From assembly GCA_004014935.1 (NCBI GenBank), contig CP025324.1:496001-560000 (forward strand): a DNA stretch of 64,000 bases, given 5' to 3'. The translations under genes were made by a program, and so were the position numbers. The DNA comes from Saccharomycopsis malanga. Its lineage: Eukaryota; Ascomycota; Saccharomycetes; Ascoideales; Saccharomycopsidaceae. Numbering within the stretch: position 1 is the first letter of the stretch; each line of letters starts with the position of its first letter. Under the pieces are notes generated by a model. It was not told the origin of the DNA. It saw only the letters and a list, made by a program, of their open reading frames with translations, and ran no database searches. Of this stretch, positions 1-10,091 are shown piece by piece.

Positions 1-267
1 CATGATAACGCTAAATCACAAAACAGTAATGCTGCTTTGTCTTCCACCGGAGGCAACCACCAGGACGAGGACTTTGAGCCTGAGGAAGAAGATAACGCAA
101 ATGATGTTTATTGTATTTGCCAACAGGTATCTTTCGGTGAAATGATCTGCTGTGACAACGATAAATGTAAAATACAATGGTTTCATTTGCAATGTGTCGG
201 GCTCAACTCTCCACCAACAGGAACATGGTACTGTGACGATTGCAAAAAACAGTCCCACATGCGCTAG
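1..267 (+). CDS. ING-family PHD-finger protein (3' part only)
   Basis: The frame is already open at base 1 and ends at the TAG at 265-267, so only the last 88 codons are present. They contain an acidic stretch followed by one PHD finger of Cys4-His-Cys3 type. It starts at YCIC, passes through GEMICCDN and WFHLQCVGL, and closes with TGTWYCDDC about ten residues before the end. A single PHD finger at the extreme C-terminus is the hallmark of ING proteins (Yng1, Yng2, Pho23 in yeast), which read H3K4 methylation inside NuA4, NuA3 or Rpd3L complexes. The VSFGEM and PPTGTWYC wording is nearest to Yng2 as I remember it, but without the N-terminal half the paralogue cannot be fixed. Confidence 0.85.
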   Translation, partial: HDNAKSQNSNAALSSTGGNHQDEDFEPEEEDNANDVYCICQQVSFGEMICCDNDKCKIQWFHLQCVGLNSPPTGTWYCDDCKKQSHMR

Positions 268-1460
268 CTTATTTACATTTATTCTTTCTTGTACAATTAC
301 ATATCCCATCTCTTCTTCCTTCTTCTTTATCTCCTTGTCTTCTAATACAAGGAAACATAGGTTTTCAACTGCCCATAGTAATGGCACCTTAGTGCTTTCC
401 TTTGAAGTGCAGGAACTTACATGATACTACATGAAGCCGCAGGACAACAAGAGTGTTCTGTTGTGTTGAGCGCTAACCCGATGTGTACGTAATATAAAAA
501 GGCGGCTTGCCAGAGTATATTCCATCTTAATGGTGTTCAATATATAATAATGGTAAACAGTTCGATCTCATGTAGCAATATATTGCCATACATCCCAATC
601 ATTGAGCCTCCCGCATCGCTTTATCGCCCCGATAACCGTTTCAGCATACAAGGCTCTCATGGCATTGATCAGCATTCACACCGTGAAACCAAGCATCAGA
701 ACGTCATTTGAGAACGGGTAATATTCTATTTTAGCTACACGCCGCCATGTAGTATTGCTAAACGCCATCCACCCTGCAAAGAACTGCTGTTTTACTTTTT
801 TTTTATCATTTTTTGCTTCTTTCTGGTCAATCAGAATGTTCAACCTACTATTTTCATCAATTTACGCTAAGAAACCAGTTGGCATAGGTACGGAAAAAAA
901 AAAAGTCCCTAGAATCAGATACCAAAAAATTTAAAGAGGCAGAAAAAAAAGACCTGCTACCCAGTACGTTTTCAGCGATTATCCGTGCTAAATTGTCTGT
1001 TTGATTCAGCTCGTTTACTTGAAAGTGCTTTCCTCATTTTTTACTTTTTTCACAATTCTTTATAATTTAATTCATACAAGTGAATTGCATTATTGATTCA
1101 TTGAGTCAGCAAAAAGTCAATTCTTACTTTGTTTCTAGTCTCGTTCACGCCAATTCCAGTACTTCCACGTCGTTGTTGCGCACCTACTAAAAACAGACTA
1201 AAACAAGAAAAAAAAATAAAAATTAAAAATTAAGTCTTTTTCTTTCTCCAAAAATTACACATTTCAACACTTGATCGTTAATATTGTTAGATTAAAGTTG
1301 AATTGCTTACAAGAAAAACAAGTTTATTTATCATTGACGGCAATAAATTGAACATTGATTTGTAAAACTTGCCATACGCGATAAAAGACAGAACTTTACA
1401 ACTTGCTAATTGATTTCACTACAGCATTTTGAGCAAATTTCAAGTATCCTTTGATATAAT
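268..1460. other. Intergenic region between the ING gene and RAS
   Basis: No convincing gene lies here. The distal half is T- and A-rich with poly-A/T tracts (about 795-815, 893-905, 1205-1230), as expected of a long yeast promoter and leader for the RAS gene. The short open frames overlapping the ING 3' end are out-of-frame or antisense readings. Confidence 0.6.
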
Positions 1461-2309
1461 ATGTCCAATGTATGTTTGAAAGACTTTCATTCCATTGCTT
1501 ATAATCTTTTTTCTTTCGAAATTGGAGTGTTACTAACGTTTTTTCTTTAGCAAACAATTAGAGAGTATAAGTTGGTCGTCGTTGGTGGTGGTGGTGTTGG
1601 TAAATCGGCACTTACCATTCAACTAATCCAGTCTCATTTTGTAGACGAATATGATCCAACCATTGAAGATTCGTACCGTAAACACTGTATTATAGACAAG
1701 GTTCCTGCTTTGTTAGATGTTTTGGATACTGCTGGTCAAGAGGAGTATTCTGCTATGAGAGAACAATATATGAGAACAGGTGAGGGTTTTTTGTTAGTAT
1801 ATTCTGTGACCTCCAGATCATCTTTCGAAGAATTGACCACGTTTTATCAGCAGATTTTGAGAGCCAAAGACTCCGATTTTGTGCCTGTTCTTTTGGTCGG
1901 CAACAAGTGTGATTTGGAAAATGAAAGACAAGTTAGTTACGACGAAGGTGCTGAGTTGGCCAAACAATTCCAGTGTCCATTCTTGGAGACCAGTGCCAAG
2001 CAAAAAATCCATGTCGACGATTGTTTCTACGATTTGGTCAGAATCATCAGAAAGCAACAACAGGTATTGGAAATGGATGCCCTCAATACTAATGCTGCTG
2101 ACTCTGAAACTGCCGGTGTCGTTGGTGGAAATGGAACTACTTTGGACAACTTGCATTCCAATCAGCAAGCCCAACAGCAGCAGCAAGGCTCATCACAGAA
2201 AGCTCAATTGGCTCAAAATGACAACTCTCAAGATCAATCAGTTTCCAAGAGTAACGATTCCAAAGATTCTCCAAAATTGAAAGACACCAAGTGTTGCATA
2301 ATTATGTAA
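1461..2309 (+). CDS. RAS1: Ras small GTPase, two exons
   Basis: Exon 1 is only nine bases (ATG TCC AAT, 1461-1469). Exon 2 runs 1551-2309, giving 255 residues. The G domain is textbook Ras: the P-loop GGGGVGKS, the effector loop [20 protein letters not shown] with the switch-II glutamine, NKCD and ETSAK. A Gln/Ser-rich hypervariable region follows, and the protein ends in KCCIIM, a farnesylation CaaX box preceded by a cysteine suitable for palmitoylation. Members of this family activate adenylate cyclase and MAPK pathways from the plasma membrane and govern growth, filamentation and nutrient response. The P-loop glycines and the switch-II Gln are intact, so this looks like a normal cycling GTPase. 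Only one Ras gene is visible here, so the number in the symbol is nominal. Confidence 0.96.
1470..1550 (+). other. Spliceosomal intron of RAS
   Basis: The 81-bp intron begins GTATGT at 1470, has a perfect TACTAAC branch point at 1531-1537, and ends TTTCTTTAG at 1550. Splicing is in phase 0 and joins AAT to CAA, giving the N-terminus [16 protein letters not shown], which restores the universally conserved start of the Ras fold. No ATG exists in exon 2 ahead of the P-loop, so the intron is required. Confidence 0.95.
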
Positions 2310-3268
2310 AGACCATTGTGCTAGTCTTTCAAATCGACATGTAAGCGTGACATCAATCTTATCTAACAAATTTTGCCCTAGAGTTAAAAAATTGCGAAAC
2401 TCTTCATTTGTTCAACCTTCAAGCAAAGGAAGTCTTTTGAGTAACCTGAAATCGACATCTAAAGGTTGCCGTGTTACTATTGTTGTCCAAATTTACTCTT
2501 TTTTATCATATTTTTGCTTTTTTTTTTACATTTAACTATAAGCTTTTTTTTTCATCTCCAGTTGAATTGCTGAGATATTCAGTCTATGCTTTTTTTCATT
2601 AGCCTTTTTTTTTTTGCTCTCCAGATTTTTTTTCTCAACATCTCTGTCATTCTTTCCTTTATTTTTTTCTGTTTTTTGTTTAATCTTGTCAATTGCTTAC
2701 TTTTAATAATTTATTATTGTATTTTTTTATATTTCTTTGTTCAAACTCTCTGATTATTTAGTACGCTTGGTTGACTAAAGGATACAGTCTTTGCAAATGT
2801 GTCAGCCAAAGTTCAAAAGCATTGAAGATAATCAAAAATACATTTTTTACAGACACTAATTAATTGTCTGATAGCCTAAATATGCCTTTATTTAATTGAA
2901 AAAATTCAAATAAACTTTTTTTGTTTCAAAAAAATAACTTATTATTTTTATAATTTTAGCTGAACCAACTTCAAATACCTGAACCCTGTTCAATAACTTC
3001 TGTAAGTTACACATCAAATAGTGCTATACTTTTAACTTTGTTTTTGTTCTCCGTATCATTATTCATCAAATAATACACAAGAAGTTCAAGTTTACATTAA
3101 GCTACAAAACAATGTCAAATATTGTAAATAATTGTAATAATAACAGAGGTAAAGAAGATCAACAAAGTCGTAAAAAGAAATAAATTAGTAGATAAAAGTA
3201 AAAAATCAAAATTTTCTTGTTTCGTTTATATCTAACTCCAAAATCTAGTAATATGCACCTTTTATTTC
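2310..3268. other. T-rich convergent intergenic region, RAS / PMT1
   Basis: This holds the 3' regions of two convergent genes. It contains many oligo-T runs (2510-2660) and A-rich runs on the PMT1 side, consistent with polyadenylation signals. I see no gene; a 62-codon frame at 2347-2535 is low-complexity. Confidence 0.6.
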
Positions 3269-5857
3269 CTAAGCGCCATGTACCTGTGTCTCAACCTTCA
3301 AAACTTCTTCTGGATGTTCTCTTAAATAACTTTCGGCAACATCAGCGTCAATAACATTACCGTTTTCATCCTGGTACTTCCGTATAATCTTGGAGTTCAA
3401 GCCCACGGACTCGACAACGGACTCTTTGATACCCTTAGCGGCCTTGATAATCCGTTCATTGTTGGCCTCGGCGCCGTTCTGGTTTTGGTCAAAGTTTGGA
3501 GCATTTTCACCTTCGGCTGGCGCAATAGATGTAGTAGTTGGGATGATAGCAGAAGCGGATTGAACAAGGGAAGAGTAGTCATAGTAGGAATTTGGGAAAG
3601 CATTGCAATCAAAGTCCCAAGTAGACAACAACTTAGACTTATTACAAGACTCCTTCACCCAGTTACCGCCGTAGATCAATGGAGAATAGTTGTAAAAGAA
3701 TACAGCACTGAGGGTCAAGAAGGCTGTAAAAACAGAGTAAGAAACTGGAGAGTGTTTAGCGAAAATGAAGTTTAAGAACAAATCAAAAGTCTGCCCCAAG
3801 GCGAGGATTTGAAAATACAATGCTGGAATGTAATGATGCAAGAACAATTGTCTTCCCATTAAAAATGACGGGAAATAATGTAAACCCCAGCCAAGCACGT
3901 AAATCAAAGTTTGGACGTTAAAGTTGATAAAGTGCTTGTCAGTGATCAATGGTTTTCCTCTTTGATAGTTAATCAAGATGGCGGCCAAGTTGCAGACATA
4001 CACAAAGATAACCAAACTGGAAGCCCACCAAGTAACAGCATTACCAAGCAAGTAGATTTGATGTTGGTCTTTGACCCAATAGTTTATGCCTCTTTGCAAC
4101 AATGGCCAGGATGGAGGTCTGGATTCCCAGTTGTGGGAAGCAGTCAATCCGTTGTTGATGTGCCACATTCTTTTATGGCTTTCTACAAACTTGTCCCAAA
4201 AAGTCAACTTTCTGTAACTAACCTTTTCGCTAGTTTGGTTTAAAAAAGGATTTTGGTTTACCTCAATGTACCACAAGGACAATGGTTTGATACCTTGAGT
4301 GGCACAGCTGACTTCCTGCTGTTCAAACGCGTATTTTGGCAACTTCACTTCGTGGGAAAACAAAAGACAACCGGTCATGGCATGTCTCAATCTAAAGACA
4401 GTGTCAATGGCTCTGAGCTCAGATCTAGCAGCACCTTTTTTAGAAGAAGGCTTATCGATCTCGACGATGAAGTCATCATTAGCATCACCATCAAAACCTT
4501 CAAAGCCATAGGCACTTACTTCGTTTTGCCAGTCTTGCTCGGATACAGGTGGACGATGGTTATGGGAATGTAATCTACGGTGTGTCAACTTATGTTTTAA
4601 ACGAATTTTTGTTCCGTCTTTGATTTGAATAAATTCAGTCGGTTCACCAGTTTGATTATAAAGTTCAACTTCCCAAACGTTGTTGTCATCCAAATGAGGA
4701 TACAAAGTAATTTGTTGTTGTTTGGAACCAGTTTCATACAAGTGGTCATGAGAATGCAAATAGCCGCCTTGAGTGTTGACATGACGTAAAGTGACTAAAG
4801 ACTTGACACCAACTTGAGCAAAAGTCTCTTGAGGAATAGTGTTGCCTTCCAAGGTAGCTCTGAAGGCAGAAGACATGAAAGCAGCGCCATCACCTTCCTT
4901 GCTTAAGACTTCAAAGTGAATAGCAAAGAAGGAAAGATATAAGATGGCAGGAATACCAAGCAAAATAACACCTCTGGCAATAGTATGGTGGAAAAATTGC
5001 TTTGGAGTGACGGTCAAGTCACCAAGGATAAACCATAATTGCCATATCATGTAAACACCAGCCCAAGCAATGGTGAAAAGACCAACCCATTTGGAACTGA
5101 CGGCACAACCCAACCCAATACCAGCGACAATCAAAGACTTGTACCATTTTGCAGAGAATGGAGTTTCGTTTTCAAACTTTTTCAAGGCATAGACAGAGGC
5201 AGCAATAAAGAATACCAACGGAGAATCCAACAAGATAAATCTGGAAATGGTAACATTGGAGTTTTCTATGGCTAATAAAGCAGCAGTCAAAAGCGAGGTG
5301 CTCATTCTGGCACCACTGGCTCTCAATGTTAAGTAAGAAAACAATACAGTGCCGGAACCCAAAGCAGCTGGTAAAGCTCTCATTCCTATGTAAGGAACAC
5401 TGGATGGATAAACATCGCCAATAGTTTTGAATTCAAAGTTTCCATTGTAGCCAAACAAGTAACCAACAGCAGCGAAAAGCATCTTGGCCAATGGAGGGTG
5501 AACATCCATGAAATATGTGCCAAGAATATATTTTCTAGCAAAGCCGCCAAAATGCACTTCATCAAACACTACAGAATCTGGATAGGAAAGATTGTAGAAC
5601 CGCACTAAAATTGTAAATGCCATAAGTAAACCAATCAAGACCTTTTCCTTAACAGAAGTGACAGACCGGACAGAGGCAAGTTCCGCAGGCGGCGAACTAA
5701 TCACAAAAGGCCTTTCGGTCCCTTTTTTGAGCTCATAATCAAGAACAGGATCTTCTGTTTCATTATCAAGAAGCGATGAAGAAGATGAAGTCTTTGAATT
5801 AGCAACAGCCGCTTTCAACGAAGAATTGCTCTTCTTGGACACGGTTTTCTTAGCCAT
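3269..5857 (-). CDS. PMT1: Dolichyl-phosphate-mannose-protein O-mannosyltransferase
   Basis: This 862-residue ER membrane enzyme transfers mannose from dolichyl-phosphate mannose to Ser/Thr of secretory proteins; in yeast Pmt1 works as a heterodimer with Pmt2. The start is the ATG at 5857 (MAKKTVSKK); the frame is open four codons further but has no other ATG. Visible are the catalytic acidic pair in VVFDEVHFGG (D99-E100), DVHPPLAKM in the first lumenal loop, and many hydrophobic segments. The central MIR domain (about residues 340-530) contains the repeated LHSHDH-type signatures. RQLFLHHYIPALY is near the C-terminus. It matches Pmt1, rather than Pmt2 or Pmt4, along its whole length, including the soluble tail. 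It contains no in-frame CTG codon. OST2, another ER glycosylation gene, is the next gene upstream on the same strand. Confidence 0.96.
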   Translation of the reverse strand: MAKKTVSKKSNSSLKAAVANSKTSSSSSLLDNETEDPVLDYELKKGTERPFVISSPPAELASVRSVTSVKEKVLIGLLMAFTILVRFYNLSYPDSVVFDEVHFGGFARKYILGTYFMDVHPPLAKMLFAAVGYLFGYNGNFEFKTIGDVYPSSVPYIGMRALPAALGSGTVLFSYLTLRASGARMSTSLLTAALLAIENSNVTISRFILLDSPLVFFIAASVYALKKFENETPFSAKWYKSLIVAGIGLGCAVSSKWVGLFTIAWAGVYMIWQLWFILGDLTVTPKQFFHHTIARGVILLGIPAILYLSFFAIHFEVLSKEGDGAAFMSSAFRATLEGNTIPQETFAQVGVKSLVTLRHVNTQGGYLHSHDHLYETGSKQQQITLYPHLDDNNVWEVELYNQTGEPTEFIQIKDGTKIRLKHKLTHRRLHSHNHRPPVSEQDWQNEVSAYGFEGFDGDANDDFIVEIDKPSSKKGAARSELRAIDTVFRLRHAMTGCLLFSHEVKLPKYAFEQQEVSCATQGIKPLSLWYIEVNQNPFLNQTSEKVSYRKLTFWDKFVESHKRMWHINNGLTASHNWESRPPSWPLLQRGINYWVKDQHQIYLLGNAVTWWASSLVIFVYVCNLAAILINYQRGKPLITDKHFINFNVQTLIYVLGWGLHYFPSFLMGRQLFLHHYIPALYFQILALGQTFDLFLNFIFAKHSPVSYSVFTAFLTLSAVFFYNYSPLIYGGNWVKESCNKSKLLSTWDFDCNAFPNSYYDYSSLVQSASAIIPTTTSIAPAEGENAPNFDQNQNGAEANNERIIKAAKGIKESVVESVGLNSKIIRKYQDENGNVIDADVAESYLREHPEEVLKVETQVHGA

Positions 5858-6278
5858 GGTTTCAAACAAACAATTCTAAAAGCTGCCCAATTAGTGACAA
5901 GGTACCACAGATGCCTAAAAGGTAACTATTAGATAAGGGTGTTGTTGTTTTGATGTTATTGCTTCGTGTTTTGTTTATTTCAAACGTTTTTCAAATGGTG
6001 AAAATAACAATTGTTAACAAGACACTCGGGTAAGGGGGTGGTAAACCCCACATGTATACATCATTGGTAGATCCTGTATATACACTCCTCGAAGGAGAGG
6101 TGCATTTAAGATACATTACTTGTATTATTCGAGCAAAGATTGCTTGTATATGGAAAACTGTTGCTTCTGAACTGTTTATATCAGAAAAGCAAGCTTGAAA
6201 TTGGTGGTTTTATAGGGCAATTGGTAAAAAAATAGAAAATAAAGGAAGAACAGTTTTTAACTTGTATAGTATTGTCAA

Positions 6279-6345
6279 ACATAACGCGTATATACAAAAC
6301 TGATATGTGGTGGGCTCGAAATATAAGATAGTAGTATTATAATAT
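6279..6345 (+). mobile_element. SINE tail fragment
   Basis: The stretch reading ACATAACGCGTATATAC, then AAACTGATATG, GGGCTCGAAATATAAGATA and an ATT-type run matches the 3' ends of the copies at 14460 and 32594. Head and body are missing, so this is a heavily 5'-truncated copy. Confidence 0.5.
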
Positions 6346-7274
6346 CATCAAACTCAAAAAGAAGCGCCAAGTTTGCAGTAAGCCAATAAGAATTTGTAGT
6401 AATATGGTTAAAGTGATGAAAAAGTCTTAGGGATTTTAATCGTTACAACTGTGTTTTTTACTTTAATATGGATCATTATAATTGGGGAAAGTGTTGGTCT
6501 TAAAAAAAAAGCCTGTTCTGTGTATAAATCTGTTAATTGAGTAGACATCATTTATTAAATAGTGATAACTGCCAATGGCGAAATTATACAATCGATCTAA
6601 AAATGCCTAAAGTAACTAAAAATAATAATAATAATAATACAATCAGCACTCATTTTAAATAAGTTACAACTATAAGCCAGTTCTATAAATGAATATAATA
6701 TTTTGACAATATAAATGATAATTATTAGAAACAACTTTCTTTAAGAAGCTATGTTCAAGCATACATTTGTTTAGCTCTTGAGATAAGCGTTTCTTTGGGA
6801 TAAAAGCTCATTTGAATCCTGAAGGACACAAAAATAAGAATAAAATCAACCAAAACCTATAGACAAACGTAAATAAATAAAGGGAGACTCTCTAAGAGGT
6901 AAAAAACACAATTTTTAACAAATTATGTGTTATTTCAGACAAAACCATGCTTTCTCACTATTGAATAATTAGTAAAACTTAGATCTCAAAAAAAAAAGTA
7001 GATAGTATAAATCTGTAGGATTCACGGAGAAAACAAAAATAATTTTTTTACGGTTTGGTTTGCTGTAAAGACTCTAGAATATGACTTGAAAGAATCATCT
7101 TTCTGTCAAAATTGACAATTTTCCGTTTTATCAGAAATGTCTGCGAAACGTTCATATTTTTCATCACAAATAGCACTATAAATTAGAAAAAAAATTCCAG
7201 ATGTTAGTGTATGTTTTTTCAAATCAAAATAATCTGGATAGCACAGATTTAACTCTATAAAACGGTTGATGGTT

Positions 7275-7392
7275 ATTTCAAAACGACAAGAGCGGGAATC
7301 GAGTCCCAAAACCTAAAGTGAGGAACGCCACACTTATTTTCCACACTATTTTTCGTGGCGCATGCCTCAACCAACTTGGCCACTTGGCAATA
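7275..7392 (-). pseudogene. tRNA-like sequence, degenerate (Ser/Leu type)
   Basis: Read on the minus strand it has a clear A-box (TGGCCAAGTTGGTTGAGGC) with a GCC/GGC D-stem, then about 50 bases with GCGCCAC/GTGGCGT pairing. A B-box-like GGGACTCGATTCCC follows. The long interior suggests a type II (Ser or Leu) tRNA ancestor or one with an intron. T-stem and acceptor-stem pairing is imperfect, and there is no uridine in the right place before an anticodon, so I do not call it functional. It lies just beyond the tail of the SINE copy at 7441-7732 on the same strand. Confidence 0.4.
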
Positions 7393-7440
7393 ACATGGCA
7401 TTGCATATAGGCATATTTTTGTTAAAATGAAAGAATATCT

Positions 7441-7732
7441 TAAGTCTAATATTAACATCTTATATCTTAAGTCCAGTAAATATAAGTTTCGTATGCCTAC
7501 AGGGACTACGTAAATCCCAACCATGTCCTGTTGTTTATAATCTTCTCACTCAATTGTTTGAGAGTAAGCACTAGACTTTCGTCTAGACTATGTTTCAGAC
7601 AGTTGTACTTGCCTGTGAAGTCATGTTCAGATCAAAAAGAAAATGTTCGTAGTCTGGATCGAACCCATGAGCCTGTTAGGTCTTTTTTCATTTATTCAAG
7701 ACAACTAGCCGTTGAACTATCCCACCATGTCT
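7441..7732 (-). mobile_element. tRNA-derived SINE, near full length
   Basis: On the minus strand the element starts near 7732 with an A-box-like GGGATAGTTCAACGGCTAG. It continues through a B-box-like GGGTTCGATCC and into the shared body (CAAGTACAACTGTCTGAAAC, GTCTAGTGCTTACT, ATTATAAACAACAGGACATG, then a GTAGTCCC block). It ends ATATTTACTGGAC followed by AT-rich triplets. The body aligns over more than 150 bases with the copies at 14460-14757 and 53336-53592. Confidence 0.65.
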
Positions 7733-8046
7733 TTTTCTCTTCTTGTAGAGTACTAGCAACTGTGTCATCCTGCCCAACAGCTGCTTGAAATCACTAACAA
7801 TAATAAACTAAAAGTACATGAAAGTGTCATGATTTCAATAAATCATCCTTTTATATCAACACACAACACTAGCTCTTTGTAAGGAAATTAGCAAAAAAAC
7901 AAAAAAACAACTAAACAACTAAACAGCAATATTCCAGAAAAAACAACAACACAATTTCATTTTCACATACTGTAACTGAATAATAAACACAAGTTAACCT
8001 ACAAAAGACTACCAGTATACTATATTCAAAACATTTATTAACAATC

Positions 8047-8487
8047 CTAATTGATAAAATGATAGACAATAAAATGCAAAATCACACTGGCAAATATGTA
8101 GTCCCCGATTGCTCTTTCTGGGGTAATTGAAGGAAACTTGGCTCTGTTTTGCTCAACATACTGGAGTCTCAAGGACACTGTCAAAACAAACTGACCAACA
8201 GCGCCAATAAATCCAGACAAGAAGGCATTGAAAGGAAAGTTGCCTACAAGTAGCACAAATAAAAATTGAATAGCTCCTAAAAGAACTAAAAATATCAAAA
8301 ACGTGTCAATTAGAAGCAATTTTGGCGTCAAGCCTTGGAAGTAGCTGTGGAAAGTGGACTGGAGCGAACTGACAAAATCTTTAACAAACGGAGCATCTGC
8401 AACAGCTGCAGCCGGAGCAGCCCCAGTAGCAGCCTTTGCGCTTGCAGCAGCGTGTTTCTTTGCTTCAGACGACTTTGGCTTTGCCAT
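8047..8487 (-). CDS. OST2: Oligosaccharyltransferase subunit Ost2 (DAD1 family)
   Basis: This 146-residue protein is the yeast DAD1 orthologue, an essential small membrane subunit of the oligosaccharyltransferase that N-glycosylates nascent proteins in the ER. An Ala/Lys-rich N-terminal tail of about 35 residues is followed by the conserved core. The core has LLLIDTFLIFLVLLGAIQF (first membrane span), NFPFNAFLSGFIGAVGQFVL (second), SLRLQ, and the near-invariant C-terminal helix ending ILHFIVYHFIN. The start is the ATG at 8487. The length is close to S. cerevisiae Ost2 plus a slightly longer tail. It is transcribed away from OCA1. Confidence 0.96.
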   Translation of the reverse strand: MAKPKSSEAKKHAAASAKAATGAAPAAAVADAPFVKDFVSSLQSTFHSYFQGLTPKLLLIDTFLIFLVLLGAIQFLFVLLVGNFPFNAFLSGFIGAVGQFVLTVSLRLQYVEQNRAKFPSITPERAIGDYIFASVILHFIVYHFIN

Positions 8488-9143
8488 ATTGGATGATGTC
8501 GCGGCCTAGGTGATGTCGTAGCATCATTACTGTTAACTATACATTACGTGTGAATATTTCAACGCCAGATTCTATAGGAAATGTAATCACGTGGTTACTG
8601 TACCTAAGGTGCGGGTCTTATGGCAAGATTAATGCTACGAATATGACAATATTAATTATTTCTGGTCTAATTAGATGATAATAATAATATTTGTAACTTT
8701 TAGAAACGAAATAGCCTCAAACTGAACATCGGGTTTGAGAATAGAAGGCCAAACTCTAGGGAATTTAGCTATGGTTATGTGGCACTGGTGGCGGTGAGTG
8801 TTACCAGTTGGGTGAAACTGTAGGCAACTCAAGGGCAGTAATGTGCAAAAATGTAGTATACAATCATAAACAAAACTCTACAAAATCACTACTACTACTA
8901 CTACTACTAGCAAATCAACTGTTAAGATCACTTATTGGCTAGTGTTGATGCTATCTAATATATGGTTATATACCCCTGGCATAACATACTAAGCGGACGC
9001 CGATTTCCAGCGTTGACGGCATCACCAGCAGAGGGCCCAAGAGCGACCAATAAGACGACCAACGAGGCTGTGGAACACCAGCGGGGACCAAGAGAGTGTT
9101 GATAGCACACAGCAAGTCTAGCAGCTGCGGCGACCGCTTATAT
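8488..9143. promoter_or_regulatory. Divergent promoter region OST2 / OCA1
   Basis: The region separates two divergent genes. It carries a CACGTG E-box (8588-8593) in the context TAATCACGTGGTTA, a Cbf1-type site about 100 bases upstream of OST2. A (ACT)n microsatellite lies at 8888-8909. The sequence just before OCA1 (about 8990-9143) is unusually GC-rich for this window. Confidence 0.4.
8888..8909. repeat. (ACT)n trinucleotide microsatellite
   Basis: Seven uninterrupted ACT units lie in the OST2-OCA1 intergenic region. Confidence 0.85.
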
Positions 9144-10091
9144 ATGTCCCTGCACAGCAACGTTCACGAGGGCACGACAGGTGCCTTGAAAAAGACCGAT
9201 GTCTTAAATGGTGACAAATTACACCATCACATTGCCAGTAGGACCGATGGAAAATCTTTAGAATCACAGAGAATTGCTCAAAAGCTTCCCAAAGATCTTC
9301 AGAACCGCTTTAGTGATGGCAAAGAAAACATAAATGAGGGTAAAAAAGATACCGAGATTGTCTCCATAGACTCCATAAATCAGCAGTTGAAACATGATGC
9401 TACTCCTATAAATCTTCCCACAAAGGCCCAGTGTGTCCCACAGTCTATTCCTAAACAGTCATCGCTTTCTTACAGCTTACAGAAACTTAAAAATGGCTCA
9501 AAGCAGCACGAAGCAGTACATAATAAGACGGAGCAGACAAGCCCCAGCATAATAACTATATCGCGAGCTCCTATGTTGAAGGTTGTTCCACCGCTCAACT
9601 TTTGCCCTGTTGAACGGTATCTTTATCGTTCCGGACAGCCTACTCCGATAAATCATACGTTTCTCAAGCAACTCAATATACGTAATATTGTTTGGCTAGC
9701 ATCAGAGGATCCCTCGGATGATTTTCTTGAGTTTGCCGATATTAATGACATCAACGTTCATTATATTGGTGGGATGAACTCCGATGACGGAACTACTAAT
9801 CCTTGGGATGGTCTAAGCCAAAATTCTATAACACAGGCTCTTCAAATCATTGCTAATAAAAATTACTATCCGATTCTTGTGTGTTGCGGTATGGGACGCC
9901 ATCGTACGGGCACGGTCATTGGCTGCTTACGTAGACTTCAAGGCTGGAACTTGGCCAGTGTTTCCGAGGAATATCGAAGATTCACAGGCTCCAAAGGCGG
10001 AAGAATCTTGGTCGAATTACTCATTGAGGCATTTGATATAAAAAGCATAAAAATTGATCCCCAAGTTGCCCCAGATTGGTTGTTGTCTTAG
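9144..10091 (+). CDS. OCA1: Putative tyrosine phosphatase Oca1
   Basis: The 315-residue protein has a poorly conserved N-terminal half followed by an atypical dual-specificity phosphatase domain of the Siw14/Oca family. The domain matches Oca1 closely: [25 protein letters not shown], and a P-loop [15 protein letters not shown] giving a CX5R motif with Cys248 and Arg254. [17 protein letters not shown] and a WLLS terminus complete it. Oca1 forms a complex with related phosphatases and is linked to cell-cycle arrest after oxidative damage; the family hydrolyses inositol pyrophosphates. I take the ATG at 9144 as start because the frame upstream has no ATG. S. cerevisiae Oca1 is much shorter, so the roughly 145-residue N-terminal extension is lineage-specific or starts later (no strong internal ATG is obvious). 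The third codon is a CTG. Confidence 0.9.
   Translation: MSLHSNVHEGTTGALKKTDVLNGDKLHHHIASRTDGKSLESQRIAQKLPKDLQNRFSDGKENINEGKKDTEIVSIDSINQQLKHDATPINLPTKAQCVPQSIPKQSSLSYSLQKLKNGSKQHEAVHNKTEQTSPSIITISRAPMLKVVPPLNFCPVERYLYRSGQPTPINHTFLKQLNIRNIVWLASEDPSDDFLEFADINDINVHYIGGMNSDDGTTNPWDGLSQNSITQALQIIANKNYYPILVCCGMGRHRTGTVIGCLRRLQGWNLASVSEEYRRFTGSKGGRILVELLIEAFDIKSIKIDPQVAPDWLLS

Larger units (their letters stand above)
5858..8046. other. 2.2-kb gene-free region upstream of PMT1 carrying SINE relics
   Basis: No protein gene is supported. The region is AT-rich and holds a tail fragment of the dispersed SINE (6279-6345), a near-complete copy (7441-7732, minus strand) and a separate tRNA-like sequence (7275-7392, minus). 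The rest shows only poly-A tracts and simple AT-rich DNA. The PMT1 promoter should lie in the first few hundred bases after 5857. Confidence 0.6.

Noticed and set aside
7441-7732. Solo LTR of a retrotransposon
   Set aside because: No TG..CA ends and no flanking short duplication are seen, and internal Pol III boxes with variable 5' truncation fit a SINE better.
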